From the NCBI GenBank assembly GCA_964537395.1, contig CAZIBN010000085.1, positions 1-13,445 of the forward strand: DNA of 13,445 nucleotides. The letters are read 5' to 3'. Source of the stretch: GWA2-66-18 sp964537395 (GTDB lineage Bacteria; Elusimicrobiota; Elusimicrobia; UBA1565; UBA9628). The first letter of the stretch is position 1; the number at the start of each line of letters is the position of its first letter. Made by a program: the position numbers and the translations under genes. This document shows positions 1-5,774 of this stretch, piece by piece. Below the pieces are notes generated by a model that saw only the letters and a list, made by a program, of their open reading frames with translations, was not told the DNA's origin and made no database searches.

Positions 1-42
1 CTGAGCCCATGAAGGCGGCCGCCGACAGAAGCGGGCTAATTT

Positions 43-48
43 ATCCTA
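43..48 (+). promoter_or_regulatory. Possible -10 box TATCCT just upstream of the first gene
   Basis: TATCCT ends 7 nt before the ATG at 56 in otherwise GC-rich DNA. The same hexamer occurs 6 nt before another start codon (13126, minus strand). No Shine-Dalgarno sequence lies between box and start. Confidence 0.35.
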
Positions 49-55
49 CTTTGTA

Positions 56-958
56 ATGTTGGCGATGAGCCGGGTGGCGGCGGTCCGTGCGGTCATCATG
101 GCGCGTGAGGGGCGGACCCGTGAGGCCTTGGAATCGGTGCGCCTCGGCCTGGCCGCGGCGAGCTCTCTGGAACATCAAGGTCTGCTGCTCGGGGCCATGG
201 TGCGGAATATGATCATCAAAAACACTCTTGACGCAGGGCGTGTTGTGTTGCGCTCCGCCCCAGCCGATCGGGCCAATGAGAGATGGCGACCCCTGCTCGA
301 CGCTGACGCGGTTGAGAATGATTTCTGGATAGGATTGGGCCGGGAACACTTTGCGGAAACCTTGAGCTTCTCTCAGATCGCCTGGTGGGATATCGTATTC
401 GGAAAGTACCGCGGCCTAGACATGGATGAAAGGGTTTTCGGCTTCCCACTGATCGCCAGAGGCTCCAAACGCGTATACGGGATGGCCCTCTTGACGTGCT
501 ATTGGCCTTTTATGAAGTTGGACATGGCCTCGGCATTGCGCGGACGGCTGGAGATCGTCCGGATGATGAGAACTCCCGTCTTTCAACAACGAGCCGATTC
601 CGACGAGACGGTCGGACGGGCGTTGGGCACCATGTGGACTTTGGGCAATATCAGCACGAGGAACTCCAGATCATTACACGCGAAAGCGCGCGCCTCCGTG
701 GCGAACATAAGGCTGGCGCGGGCCGCGCTGTCGGCGCGTCTCTTTAATGAAAAACGGGGCCGTTGGCCGCGGTCGGTCGATGAACTCTCGGATTTCTCGA
801 AAGAAAAGTTTGAGGACCCCTTTGCCGCCGCGCCGCTTAGACTTTTAGAGGCCGGGAAGAGGCCGGTCCTTTACAGCGTCGGGCCCGACGGCAAAGATGA
901 CCAGGGGGCCGCGTACGACGAGGACAAGATGAGCGGGGACCTGAACTGGCGGCTATGA
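56..958 (+). CDS. Hypothetical helical protein with pseudopilin-like C-terminal tail
   Basis: I do not recognise a named family or function. The 300-residue product is mostly alpha-helical. Its first ~70 residues (around AREGRTREALESVRLGL) look like a TPR-like helical hairpin. The last ~90 residues run from NIRLARAALSARLFNEKRGRWP through DPFAA to YSVGPDGKDDQG, a tail shared by many large uncharacterised proteins and by type II secretion major pseudopilins. There is no signal peptide. The ATG at 56 is the first in frame; the frame itself is open from base 5. A TATCCT box ends 7 nt before the ATG, which could mean leaderless initiation. However, the other frame (bases 3-53) encodes plausible family-like residues (PMKAAADRSGLIYPTL), so the gene may instead be a longer one broken by a frameshift at bases 40-55 and cut by the window edge. 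The gene is confident; its 5' end is not. Confidence 0.65.
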   Translation: MLAMSRVAAVRAVIMAREGRTREALESVRLGLAAASSLEHQGLLLGAMVRNMIIKNTLDAGRVVLRSAPADRANERWRPLLDADAVENDFWIGLGREHFAETLSFSQIAWWDIVFGKYRGLDMDERVFGFPLIARGSKRVYGMALLTCYWPFMKLDMASALRGRLEIVRMMRTPVFQQRADSDETVGRALGTMWTLGNISTRNSRSLHAKARASVANIRLARAALSARLFNEKRGRWPRSVDELSDFSKEKFEDPFAAAPLRLLEAGKRPVLYSVGPDGKDDQGAAYDEDKMSGDLNWRL

Positions 959-973
959 TAGCCGCTTAGGTGA

Positions 974-1020
974 TCAGCCGAGCGTCGGAGAGGTCTTCGG
1001 AGCCCGCATGCCGCCGACGA
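974..1020 (-). repeat. Left copy of 47-bp imperfect direct repeat: remnant 3' end of a FabZ-like gene
   Basis: Bases 974-1020 match bases 2204-2250 in the same orientation at 41 of 47 positions. Read on the minus strand, this copy encodes VGGMRAPKTSPTLG and a TGA stop. The intact FabZ-like gene ends VGGMWVPKTSPTLG-stop. Three base differences are synonymous and three give W to R and V to A. The match stops exactly at the stop codon. There is no longer reading frame or start codon behind it, so it is a gene-end fragment, not a gene. Together with the right copy it brackets the toxin-antitoxin module. Confidence 0.85.
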
Positions 1021-1037
1021 ATAAAGCGAAATAGGCA

Positions 1038-1066
1038 TTGACTGAAATGTGTTTTGAGAGTATAAT
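1038..1066 (+). promoter_or_regulatory. Strong sigma70-type promoter of the toxin-antitoxin operon
   Basis: The -35 TTGACT (1038-1043) and -10 TATAAT (1061-1066) are separated by exactly 17 bp, one mismatch from the full consensus. Transcription would start near 1073, giving a leader of about 62 nt before the antitoxin ATG at 1135. This is the best promoter in the window, as expected for an autoregulated toxin-antitoxin operon. Confidence 0.85.
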
Positions 1067-1090
1067 ATGAGTGCAAATAGAGTGTATTTA
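1058..1090 (+). repeat. Three tandem 11-bp repeats, candidate operator for the RHH antitoxin
   Basis: Three head-to-tail units follow with no gap: GAGTATAATAT (1058-1068), GAGTGCAAATA (1069-1079) and GAGTGTATTTA (1080-1090). Each is GAGT followed by seven mostly A/T bases. The array covers the -10 box and the expected transcription start, so a bound protein would block RNA polymerase. RHH repressors bind short tandem sites on one helix face, and an 11-bp pitch is about one helical turn. Assignment to the adjacent antitoxin is inference. Confidence 0.65.
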
Positions 1091-1099
1091 GATTGGAAC

Positions 1100-1115
1100 T
1101 CGCTCATTTTAGCGA
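1100..1115. repeat. Short inverted repeat in the toxin-antitoxin leader
   Basis: TCGCT (1100-1104), a 6-nt spacer and AGCGA (1111-1115) form a perfect 5-bp inverted repeat, 19 nt before the antitoxin start. It could be a weak RNA hairpin or a secondary operator half-site pair. Arms this short can arise by chance. Confidence 0.3.
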
Positions 1116-1134
1116 ATGTTCTTCAGAGGACACT

Positions 1135-1593
1135 ATGGCTAGAGTGCAATTTGAAATCGACGACGAGGAACTCCAGACCATTAAGAATTTGATGGGTGCC
1201 ACGCGGATCAAGACTTTCAGCGCATTCCTCGGCGAGGCCTTGTCCCTGTACGTGTGGAGCCTCAAGGAGAGGCATGCCGGCAGGATCATCACGGCGCTCA
1301 ATGAACTGAGCGGCCAATACAAGCAGGCGGTGATCCCATCGTTGGAACGGGTCGCGCCTCCAGCCGAACAGAGCCGACTCTTACTCCAGGAGCCTGTTCG
1401 GACGCCGAATCTCGCGCACGACGCGACCTGGAATGCCGTGCTGGGCCAAGTCAAAGCGCGGGGCAACGAGCGATTCGAGGCCGAGACGCAGCGCATGCGC
1501 GAGATCGGGATATTGGATGAGAAGGGCCGGACGAAGTCGAAGGAATGGCCCGCGGACATGGCGAAGGGTTCCAAGACCGACGTCGCCACCTAA
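1135..1593 (+). CDS. RHH-domain antitoxin, partner of zeta-type toxin
   Basis: This is a predicted DNA-binding antitoxin and autorepressor of 152 residues. Residues 1-50 (MARVQFEIDDEELQTIKNL onward, then a helix ending LYVWSLKERHAGR) fit a ribbon-helix-helix: one N-terminal strand followed by two helices. Residues 50-85 are a further helical segment. The C-terminal ~60 residues (RMREIGILDEKGR to the end) are charged and probably form the toxin-neutralising part. The start is set at the ATG at 1135, preceded by AGAGGA with 4 nt spacing. An in-frame ATG at 1093 would add 14 residues with no family resemblance and would lie just past the putative operator. The toxin gene starts 23 bp downstream. 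In the classical omega-epsilon-zeta system, repressor and antitoxin are separate proteins; here one polypeptide appears to do both jobs. The RHH call is good; the antitoxin role rests on context. Confidence 0.8.
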   Translation: MARVQFEIDDEELQTIKNLMGATRIKTFSAFLGEALSLYVWSLKERHAGRIITALNELSGQYKQAVIPSLERVAPPAEQSRLLLQEPVRTPNLAHDATWNAVLGQVKARGNERFEAETQRMREIGILDEKGRTKSKEWPADMAKGSKTDVAT

Positions 1594-1616
1594 GACCTTT
1601 GCCTCCCCAGCCCGCC

Positions 1617-2201
1617 ATGATCGTGGTCGCCGGGCCCTCTGGAAGCGGTAAGTCCATGCGCTTCCGGGTCCAGGATTTCGGCGTCGACTCATTCAACATC
1701 GACGAGCGCTGCCGGGACTTGCATGGGTCCTATCAAAATATTCCTCCGGAGATCCGCGGTTTGGCGCAGGAAGAATGCGAGCGATTCGTGGTTGACCGCA
1801 TTCGAACCGGGACCAGTTTCGCCGTGGAGAGCACCTTGGGTGGGAGAGCCATCGCCACGGAGCAGGCGCGCCGAGCCAAAGCCGCCGGTTTTTTCACGTC
1901 CATCGTCTACGTGGCGACCGGGGATGCCGAGCTCAATGTGGAGCGGGTGCGACGGCGGGGGCTGGCGGGCGGTCACTCCGCGCAGGCCGATGTGATCCGG
2001 GCGATCTACAGGCAGAGCCTCGGCAACATGGCGGCCGCGCTTCTGATCTTCGACCGCGGCGAGGTCTACGACAATAGCGATGACGAGCCTCGGTTGGTCC
2101 TCAGGGTTGTGAGCGGGGAAGTCGTGGGCGCTCCAAAGCCATTGCCGGACTGGGTGCGCAGGGCCCTGGCGGGATCGCCGCTTGCTGCTCGGTTGGACTG
2201 A
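1617..2201 (+). CDS. Zeta-type toxin (P-loop kinase, AAA_33 / zeta toxin family)
   Basis: Zeta toxins are P-loop kinases that phosphorylate UDP-N-acetylglucosamine-type sugars and block cell-wall precursor synthesis; some relatives act on other nucleotide-linked substrates. The 194-residue product begins with strand MIVVA and Walker A GPSGSGKS (residues 6-13). NIDER follows (D29 is the candidate catalytic acid), then ESTL (71-74), the basic RRRGLAGGH lid motif (112-120) and YDNS (151-154). All of these match small zeta-like proteins in spacing. The frame is open back to 1545 (ATG) and has a TTG at 1599. I chose ATG 1617 because it places the first strand directly before the P-loop. No Shine-Dalgarno is visible, so translation may depend on coupling to the antitoxin gene, whose stop is 23 bp upstream. 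The end lies 2 bp from the end of the convergent FabZ-like gene. The family call is firm; the substrate is unknown. Confidence 0.85.
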   Translation: MIVVAGPSGSGKSMRFRVQDFGVDSFNIDERCRDLHGSYQNIPPEIRGLAQEECERFVVDRIRTGTSFAVESTLGGRAIATEQARRAKAAGFFTSIVYVATGDAELNVERVRRRGLAGGHSAQADVIRAIYRQSLGNMAAALLIFDRGEVYDNSDDEPRLVLRVVSGEVVGAPKPLPDWVRRALAGSPLAARLD

Positions 2202-2203
2202 CC

Positions 2204-2250
2204 TCAGCCGAGCGTGGGGGAGGTCTTGGGGACCCACATGCCGCCGACGA
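2204..2250 (-). repeat. Right copy of 47-bp imperfect direct repeat (3' end of the FabZ-like gene)
   Basis: This is the last 14 codons plus stop of the intact FabZ-like gene and matches bases 974-1020 at 41 of 47 positions. The two copies are 1230 bp apart and in the same orientation. Everything between them is the toxin-antitoxin promoter and genes. Confidence 0.85.
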
Positions 2251-2695
2251 GGCCGGTCATGATGGTTTTCCCATCCTTGGGGCCGCCGTCGAACTGGAAC
2301 TCGATGCAGCTGACGAGCTTGCCGTCGCGGAAGTAGCCCTCGGGCTCGAAGCTGGCCATGCAGGCGACCTTGTCGCCCACGCGCACGGTCTCGAAGAACT
2401 CGACGCCGTCGACCTGGGTGAAGAAGCCGACCAGCTGGGCGATCTCCTCGGGGGTCATCTTGATCGTCATGTGGTAGATGCACCATGCCACGCTGCCGAT
2501 CTGCGCGCCCATCTCGATCATCTTGAAGGGAGGCACGAGCGTGTCGTCGGCGCTGTAGCCGGCGCAGTCCTCCGCCTTCCAGGTGTAGGTGCCGACGATG
2601 TGGTCGGCGTCCACCTCGACGATCTCATCGATGAATCTCATCGGGCGCTGCTGCGGGACGAGGGCGAGAACTTGTTCGGGAGTAAGGACGGTCAC
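2204..2695 (-). CDS. FabZ-like hotdog protein, catalytic histidine missing
   Basis: This is a 163-residue single hotdog domain of the 3-hydroxyacyl-ACP dehydratase superfamily. The N-terminus TPEQVLALVPQQRPMRFIDEIVEVD follows the FabZ pattern of helix, P-H/Q-R-P and first strands. MIEMGAQ (59-65) retains the glutamate position of the FabZ MxEALAQ helix (E61). The region that should hold the GHFPG histidine reads GYSADDTLVPP, so canonical dehydratase chemistry is doubtful. It may act as a non-catalytic partner, a thioester-binding protein or a thioesterase. The start is a GTG at 2695 that overlaps the upstream TGA as GTGA, indicating translational coupling to the tandem FabA-like gene. Its final 14 codons are duplicated at 974-1020, so the present 3' end may have been supplied by recombination. 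The fold call is firm; the activity is unknown. Confidence 0.8.
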   Translation of the reverse strand: MTVLTPEQVLALVPQQRPMRFIDEIVEVDADHIVGTYTWKAEDCAGYSADDTLVPPFKMIEMGAQIGSVAWCIYHMTIKMTPEEIAQLVGFFTQVDGVEFFETVRVGDKVACMASFEPEGYFRDGKLVSCIEFQFDGGPKDGKTIMTGLVGGMWVPKTSPTLG

Positions 2696-3876
2696 GCGGC
2701 GGTCTCCCTGATCTTGAGCTTTCCGCCCAGCGCCATCTCGCTCGGGATCGGATAGCCCGAGTAGCGGATGTTCTTGTGGCAGCCGACATTCAGATTCGTC
2801 GCTGAGAGAATCAGGCGGCCGCTGGCGTGGACCTGGGCGTCCGCGCGCACGAAGGCGTCGCCGTTGGGCGTGCGCGTGTAGCGCACGATCGAGACCTCGT
2901 AGCGGATGTCGCGGTCTTCCGGGAGAATCTCGCTGAAGACCTCGACGCGCTCGAAGCCCAGGGCGCGGCCGGTGCCGAGGTTTTGCTTCCAGGTGAGGAA
3001 CAGCCCGATCAGCTGCCAGACCGCGTCGATGGAGAGCACCGTCGGCTTGAAGCCCGGCGTCATCGGGTAGAACCATTCGAGCGGGCCGTTGTCGCGCGAG
3101 GCCGAGATCGAGCCCTCGCCGGCCGCTTCATCGAAGGCGATGTGCTCGATCGCGCCGACCTCGAGCATGAGGGCGGAGGGGAGAAGGCCGATCTCGAGGC
3201 CGGGGGCGTCGATGAAGGTGCCCTGAGAGATGGCGATGATCTCGTTATGGGAGAACTTCGACCGTGCGGAGAACTCGTCGTAGCGGAGCCTGCGGATCGG
3301 GGCGTCCTCGATGGCGGCGATGGGCGCCGGCTTCGCGGGAGAATCGTCGGTCCAGAAGGCGGTCGCGACGGAGACGGAGCCGATCGTGTAGACGAGGGTG
3401 CCGTCCACGGAGACCGTCGCCTTTCCGGTCAGCATGGTCTCGCCGTCGGAGGTTTCCTCCGAGACGACATCGACGACATACACTATTTTCTTGTCGTAGG
3501 GACGGATCTGGCCGAAGAAGGAGACGTTCTCCATGCCCATGGTCTTGCCGCAGTTCGGCAGGCCGCGCCAGGCGGCGAAGAAGCGCAGGCACTGCCAGGC
3601 GGCGTCCACGCCCCAGCATCCCGGCATCACCGGGTCCCCGTTGAAGTGGCACGGATAGAACCAGTCGTCGAGCTTGTTGTAGCGGACGGCCTCGATGCGG
3701 CCGGTCCCGGAGGCGGCGTCCCAGCTGATATTCGTCACCTCATGGAAGGGGACGAGCAAGGCCGCGGGCAGCGCGGGCAGGCCGGCCGGAGCGTCGTCGA
3801 GAAGACGGCCCGCGACGAAGGCGAGTGTCTCTTCGCGGCTGAACTGGGCCTTCTTCTGGAAGTCGGAGAATCTCAT
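2692..3876 (-). CDS. Tandem FabA-like double-hotdog dehydratase
   Basis: The 394-residue protein contains two FabA-type hotdog domains. Domain 1 (about 13-175) has WFYPCHFNGDPVMPG (72-86), then GVDAAWQ, holding both FabA catalytic residues (H77, D91). Domain 2 (about 208-370) keeps WFYP and SIDAVWQLIG with D284, but the CHFxGDPVMPG loop is shortened by three residues to MTPGFKPTV, so its histidine is gone. E. coli FabA is a single-domain homodimer of about 170 residues. Here the dimer is fused, resembling the double hotdogs of polyketide and PUFA synthase dehydratases, which use His from one half and Asp from the other. It probably acts on acyl-carrier-bound 3-hydroxyacyl chains. The ATG at 3876 starts the first FabA-like segment. 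A TATAAT on the minus strand lies 13 nt upstream, with no Shine-Dalgarno. It is coupled to the FabZ-like gene. Confidence 0.85.
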   Translation of the reverse strand: MRFSDFQKKAQFSREETLAFVAGRLLDDAPAGLPALPAALLVPFHEVTNISWDAASGTGRIEAVRYNKLDDWFYPCHFNGDPVMPGCWGVDAAWQCLRFFAAWRGLPNCGKTMGMENVSFFGQIRPYDKKIVYVVDVVSEETSDGETMLTGKATVSVDGTLVYTIGSVSVATAFWTDDSPAKPAPIAAIEDAPIRRLRYDEFSARSKFSHNEIIAISQGTFIDAPGLEIGLLPSALMLEVGAIEHIAFDEAAGEGSISASRDNGPLEWFYPMTPGFKPTVLSIDAVWQLIGLFLTWKQNLGTGRALGFERVEVFSEILPEDRDIRYEVSIVRYTRTPNGDAFVRADAQVHASGRLILSATNLNVGCHKNIRYSGYPIPSEMALGGKLKIRETAA

Positions 3877-3889
3877 GGTGGGCGGGTTG

Positions 3890-3895
3890 ATTATA
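3890..3895 (-). promoter_or_regulatory. -10 box TATAAT for the hotdog gene pair
   Basis: The minus strand reads TATAAT at 3895 to 3890, a perfect -10 in a GC-rich intergenic stretch, ending 13 nt before the ATG at 3876. No good -35 is seen about 17 bp upstream, where a GC-rich hairpin sits. The predicted leader is about 6 nt. Confidence 0.5.
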
Positions 3896-3901
3896 CAGAA
3901 T

Positions 3902-3918
3902 CGCCGCCGGAGGCGGCG
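3902..3918. repeat. GC-rich perfect hairpin in the divergent intergenic region
   Basis: CGCCGCC (3902-3908), GGA, then GGCGGCG (3912-3918) form a perfect 7-bp stem with a 3-nt loop. It lies between two divergent start codons (3876 minus, 3958 plus), so it is not a terminator of a flanking gene. It may be a protein-binding site between the two promoters or a low-complexity coincidence. Confidence 0.5.
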
Positions 3919-3943
3919 CGTAGACTCCGGGAAGGCGAAATTA

Positions 3944-3949
3944 TAGGAT
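3944..3949 (+). promoter_or_regulatory. TAGGAT box just upstream of the aminotransferase start
   Basis: TAGGAT ends 8 nt before the ATG at 3958, within the A/T-rich run AAATTATAGGATT. It can be read as a TANNNT -10 box for a leaderless mRNA or, through AGGA, as a weak ribosome binding site. The same hexamer precedes ileS at 6 nt. Confidence 0.35.
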
Positions 3950-3957
3950 TGGCTTCC

Positions 3958-5325
3958 ATGAAGACGATCGACCGCTCGAGGCTCAAGACGTTGATGGCGC
4001 GCGAGCAGGAGATCTTCGCCCGCAAGCGCCCCAAATCGGCCGAGCTGTTCCGCCGCGCGCAGAAGTCCATGATGGGCGGCGTGCCGATGAACTGGATGTC
4101 CAAGTGGCCGGGGGCCTTCCCCGTGTTCGTCGCCGAGGCCTCCGGGGCCCATTTCACGGACGTCGACGGCCACGATTACGTCGATCTCTGCCTCGGCGAC
4201 ACCGGGGCGATGACCGGGCATTCGCCCCGGGCCCTCGTTACGGCGGTGACCGAGCAGCTTCAGCGCGGCATCACGACCATGCTTCCCACCGAGAACGCGA
4301 TCTGGGTCGCAACGGAGCTCCAGCGCCGCTTCGGGCTGCCGTACTGGCAGTTCGCGCTGACCGCCACCGACGCCAACCGCTTCTCGCTGCGCCTCGCGCG
4401 CCTGGCGACACAGCGCTCCCGCGTGATCGTCTTCAACTACAGCTATCACGGCAGCGTCGACGAGGCCTTCGCGACGCTCGCAGACGGCAAGACCGTCGCG
4501 CGCAGCGGCAACATCGGCCCGCCCGTCGACCCCGCGCTCACCACGCGCGTCGTCGAGTTCAACGACCTACCGGCGCTCGAGGCGGCGCTCGCCCCTCGCG
4601 ACGTGGCCTGCATCCTCGCCGAGCCCGCGATGACGAACGTGGGTATCGTGCATCCCGAGCCGGGCTATCACGAGGCGATGCGCGCGCTCGCCCGCAAGTA
4701 CGGCACGCTCCTCATCATCGACGAGACGCACACGATCTGCACGGGCCCCGGGGGCTACACCAAAGCGCACGGCCTGGAGCCGGATTTCTTCGTGCTCGGC
4801 AAGCCGGTGGGCGGGGGCATACCCTCGGCGGTGTACGGCTTCACTGAGGAGGTCGCAGCACTCGTGACCTCGCGCATCAAGCTGGCCGAGTGCGACACGG
4901 GCGGCATCGGCGGGACCCTCGCGGGCAACGCGCTGTCTCTGGCCGCGATGCGCGCGACGCTCGAGGACGTCCTGACCGAGGCGGCCTTCGCCAAGATGAT
5001 CGGGCTGGCCGAGCGCTTCACTTCGGGCGTCGAAGACGCCATCCGCGAGGCAGGGGTGCCCTGGCATGTGTCCCGCCTCGGCTGCCGCGCCGAGTATCTT
5101 TTCCACGAGCGCCGGCCGAAGAACGGGGGCGAAGCCGCCGCCGCGGCGGACTTCGAGCTGGAGCGCTACATGCATCTCTCCGCGCTGAACTCGGGCGTGC
5201 TGCTCACGCCTTTCCACAATATGGCGCTGATGAGCCCGGCGACCAGCGCCGAAGACGTGGATCGTCACACGCAGGCGTTCCGGCGCGCCGTGGGCGAGCT
5301 CGTGGGTTCGGCGGCCGTGCTTTAA
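3958..5325 (+). CDS. Class III PLP-dependent aminotransferase, glutamate-1-semialdehyde aminomutase-like
   Basis: The 455-residue protein is a fold-type I PLP enzyme of the class III family, nearest in layout to glutamate-1-semialdehyde aminomutase. Visible hallmarks are the N-terminal substrate-site region (AHFTDVDGHDYVDLCLGDTG), YSYHG (161-165), AEPAMTNVGIV (221-231), IIDETHT (253-259) and LGKPVGGGIPSAVYG, with K282 as the Schiff-base lysine. The cofactor-phosphate motif that is SGTEA in true HemL reads TATDANRFSLRLAR here. EPVAGNMG is replaced by EPAMTNVG. These features fit a HemL-like transaminase subgroup rather than the haem-pathway enzyme, so no symbol is given. ATG 3958 follows AGGA by 9 nt; the frame is open far upstream but without family resemblance. 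It is divergent from the hotdog genes, and mscL follows 17 bp after its stop. The substrate is unknown. Confidence 0.85.
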   Translation: MKTIDRSRLKTLMAREQEIFARKRPKSAELFRRAQKSMMGGVPMNWMSKWPGAFPVFVAEASGAHFTDVDGHDYVDLCLGDTGAMTGHSPRALVTAVTEQLQRGITTMLPTENAIWVATELQRRFGLPYWQFALTATDANRFSLRLARLATQRSRVIVFNYSYHGSVDEAFATLADGKTVARSGNIGPPVDPALTTRVVEFNDLPALEAALAPRDVACILAEPAMTNVGIVHPEPGYHEAMRALARKYGTLLIIDETHTICTGPGGYTKAHGLEPDFFVLGKPVGGGIPSAVYGFTEEVAALVTSRIKLAECDTGGIGGTLAGNALSLAAMRATLEDVLTEAAFAKMIGLAERFTSGVEDAIREAGVPWHVSRLGCRAEYLFHERRPKNGGEAAAAADFELERYMHLSALNSGVLLTPFHNMALMSPATSAEDVDRHTQAFRRAVGELVGSAAVL

Positions 5326-5327
5326 TT

Positions 5328-5335
5328 GATAATAT
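5328..5335 (+). promoter_or_regulatory. Possible -10 box (GATAATAT) immediately before mscL
   Basis: The intergenic gap contains GATAATAT (5328-5335), including GATAAT and TAATAT. TAATAT ends 7 nt before the mscL ATG at 5343. There is no Shine-Dalgarno between them. This could start a leaderless mRNA for the mscL operon. Confidence 0.4.
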
Positions 5336-5342
5336 CGCCGCC

Positions 5343-5768
5343 ATGAGCATGGTAAAGGAATTCAAAGAGTTCGCGATGAAGGGCAATGTCATCGACATGG
5401 CCGTCGGCGTCATCATCGGCGGCGCCTTCGGCAAGATCGTGAGCTCGTTCCTCAATGACGTGGTCATGCCCCCGCTCGGTATGCTGATGGGCGGCGTCGA
5501 CTTCACGGACAAGCGCCTCGTCCTCAAGGCCGCGGAAGGCGCGGGCAAGGCGGTGACGTTGAACTACGGCGCCTTCGTCACGAACATCGTTGATTTCGTC
5601 ATCATCGCCGCGGCCGTGTTCGCCGCGATCAAGGCGATCAACTCTTTGAAGCGCTCCGAGCCGTCGGCACCTCCCGCCCCGACCGAGAAGGCGTGCCCCG
5701 AGTGCCTGCTCAACATCCCAATCAGGGCCAAGCGCTGCGGACATTGCGCTCAAGCCCAGCCGCTCTGA
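5343..5768 (+). CDS. mscL: Large-conductance mechanosensitive channel MscL with zinc-ribbon tail
   Basis: MscL forms a homopentameric inner-membrane channel that opens under membrane tension and releases solutes during hypo-osmotic shock. The 141-residue product has the typical amphipathic N-terminus (VKEFKEFAMKGNVIDMAVGV). TM1 follows with the GGAFGKIVSSFLNDVVMPP signature (residues 26-44). A periplasmic loop contains GGVDF, and TM2 is FVTNIVDFVIIAAAVFAA (78-95). Length and order match E. coli MscL (136 residues) up to about residue 103. After that, the usual cytoplasmic helix is replaced by a Pro-rich linker and a CPEC (118-121) / CGHC (132-135) pair, a zinc-ribbon-like tail that occurs in some MscL homologues. 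The ATG at 5343 fits the family N-terminus. It is first in a three-gene run, with the next start 6 bp after the stop. Confidence 0.95.
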   Translation: MSMVKEFKEFAMKGNVIDMAVGVIIGGAFGKIVSSFLNDVVMPPLGMLMGGVDFTDKRLVLKAAEGAGKAVTLNYGAFVTNIVDFVIIAAAVFAAIKAINSLKRSEPSAPPAPTEKACPECLLNIPIRAKRCGHCAQAQPL

Positions 5769-5774
5769 TCCGAT

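Noticed and set aside
1093..1134. Longer antitoxin start at ATG 1093
   Set aside because: There is no ribosome binding site, the extra residues are not RHH-like, and the ATG at 1135 has AGAGGA at good spacing.
3877..4449. Upstream extension of the tandem FabA-like frame
   Set aside because: The 191 extra codons run antisense through the aminotransferase gene, have no FabA resemblance and lie upstream of the TATAAT box.
3958..5325. Naming the aminotransferase hemL
   Set aside because: The diagnostic SGTEA and EPVAGNMG motifs are changed and no haem genes are in the window.
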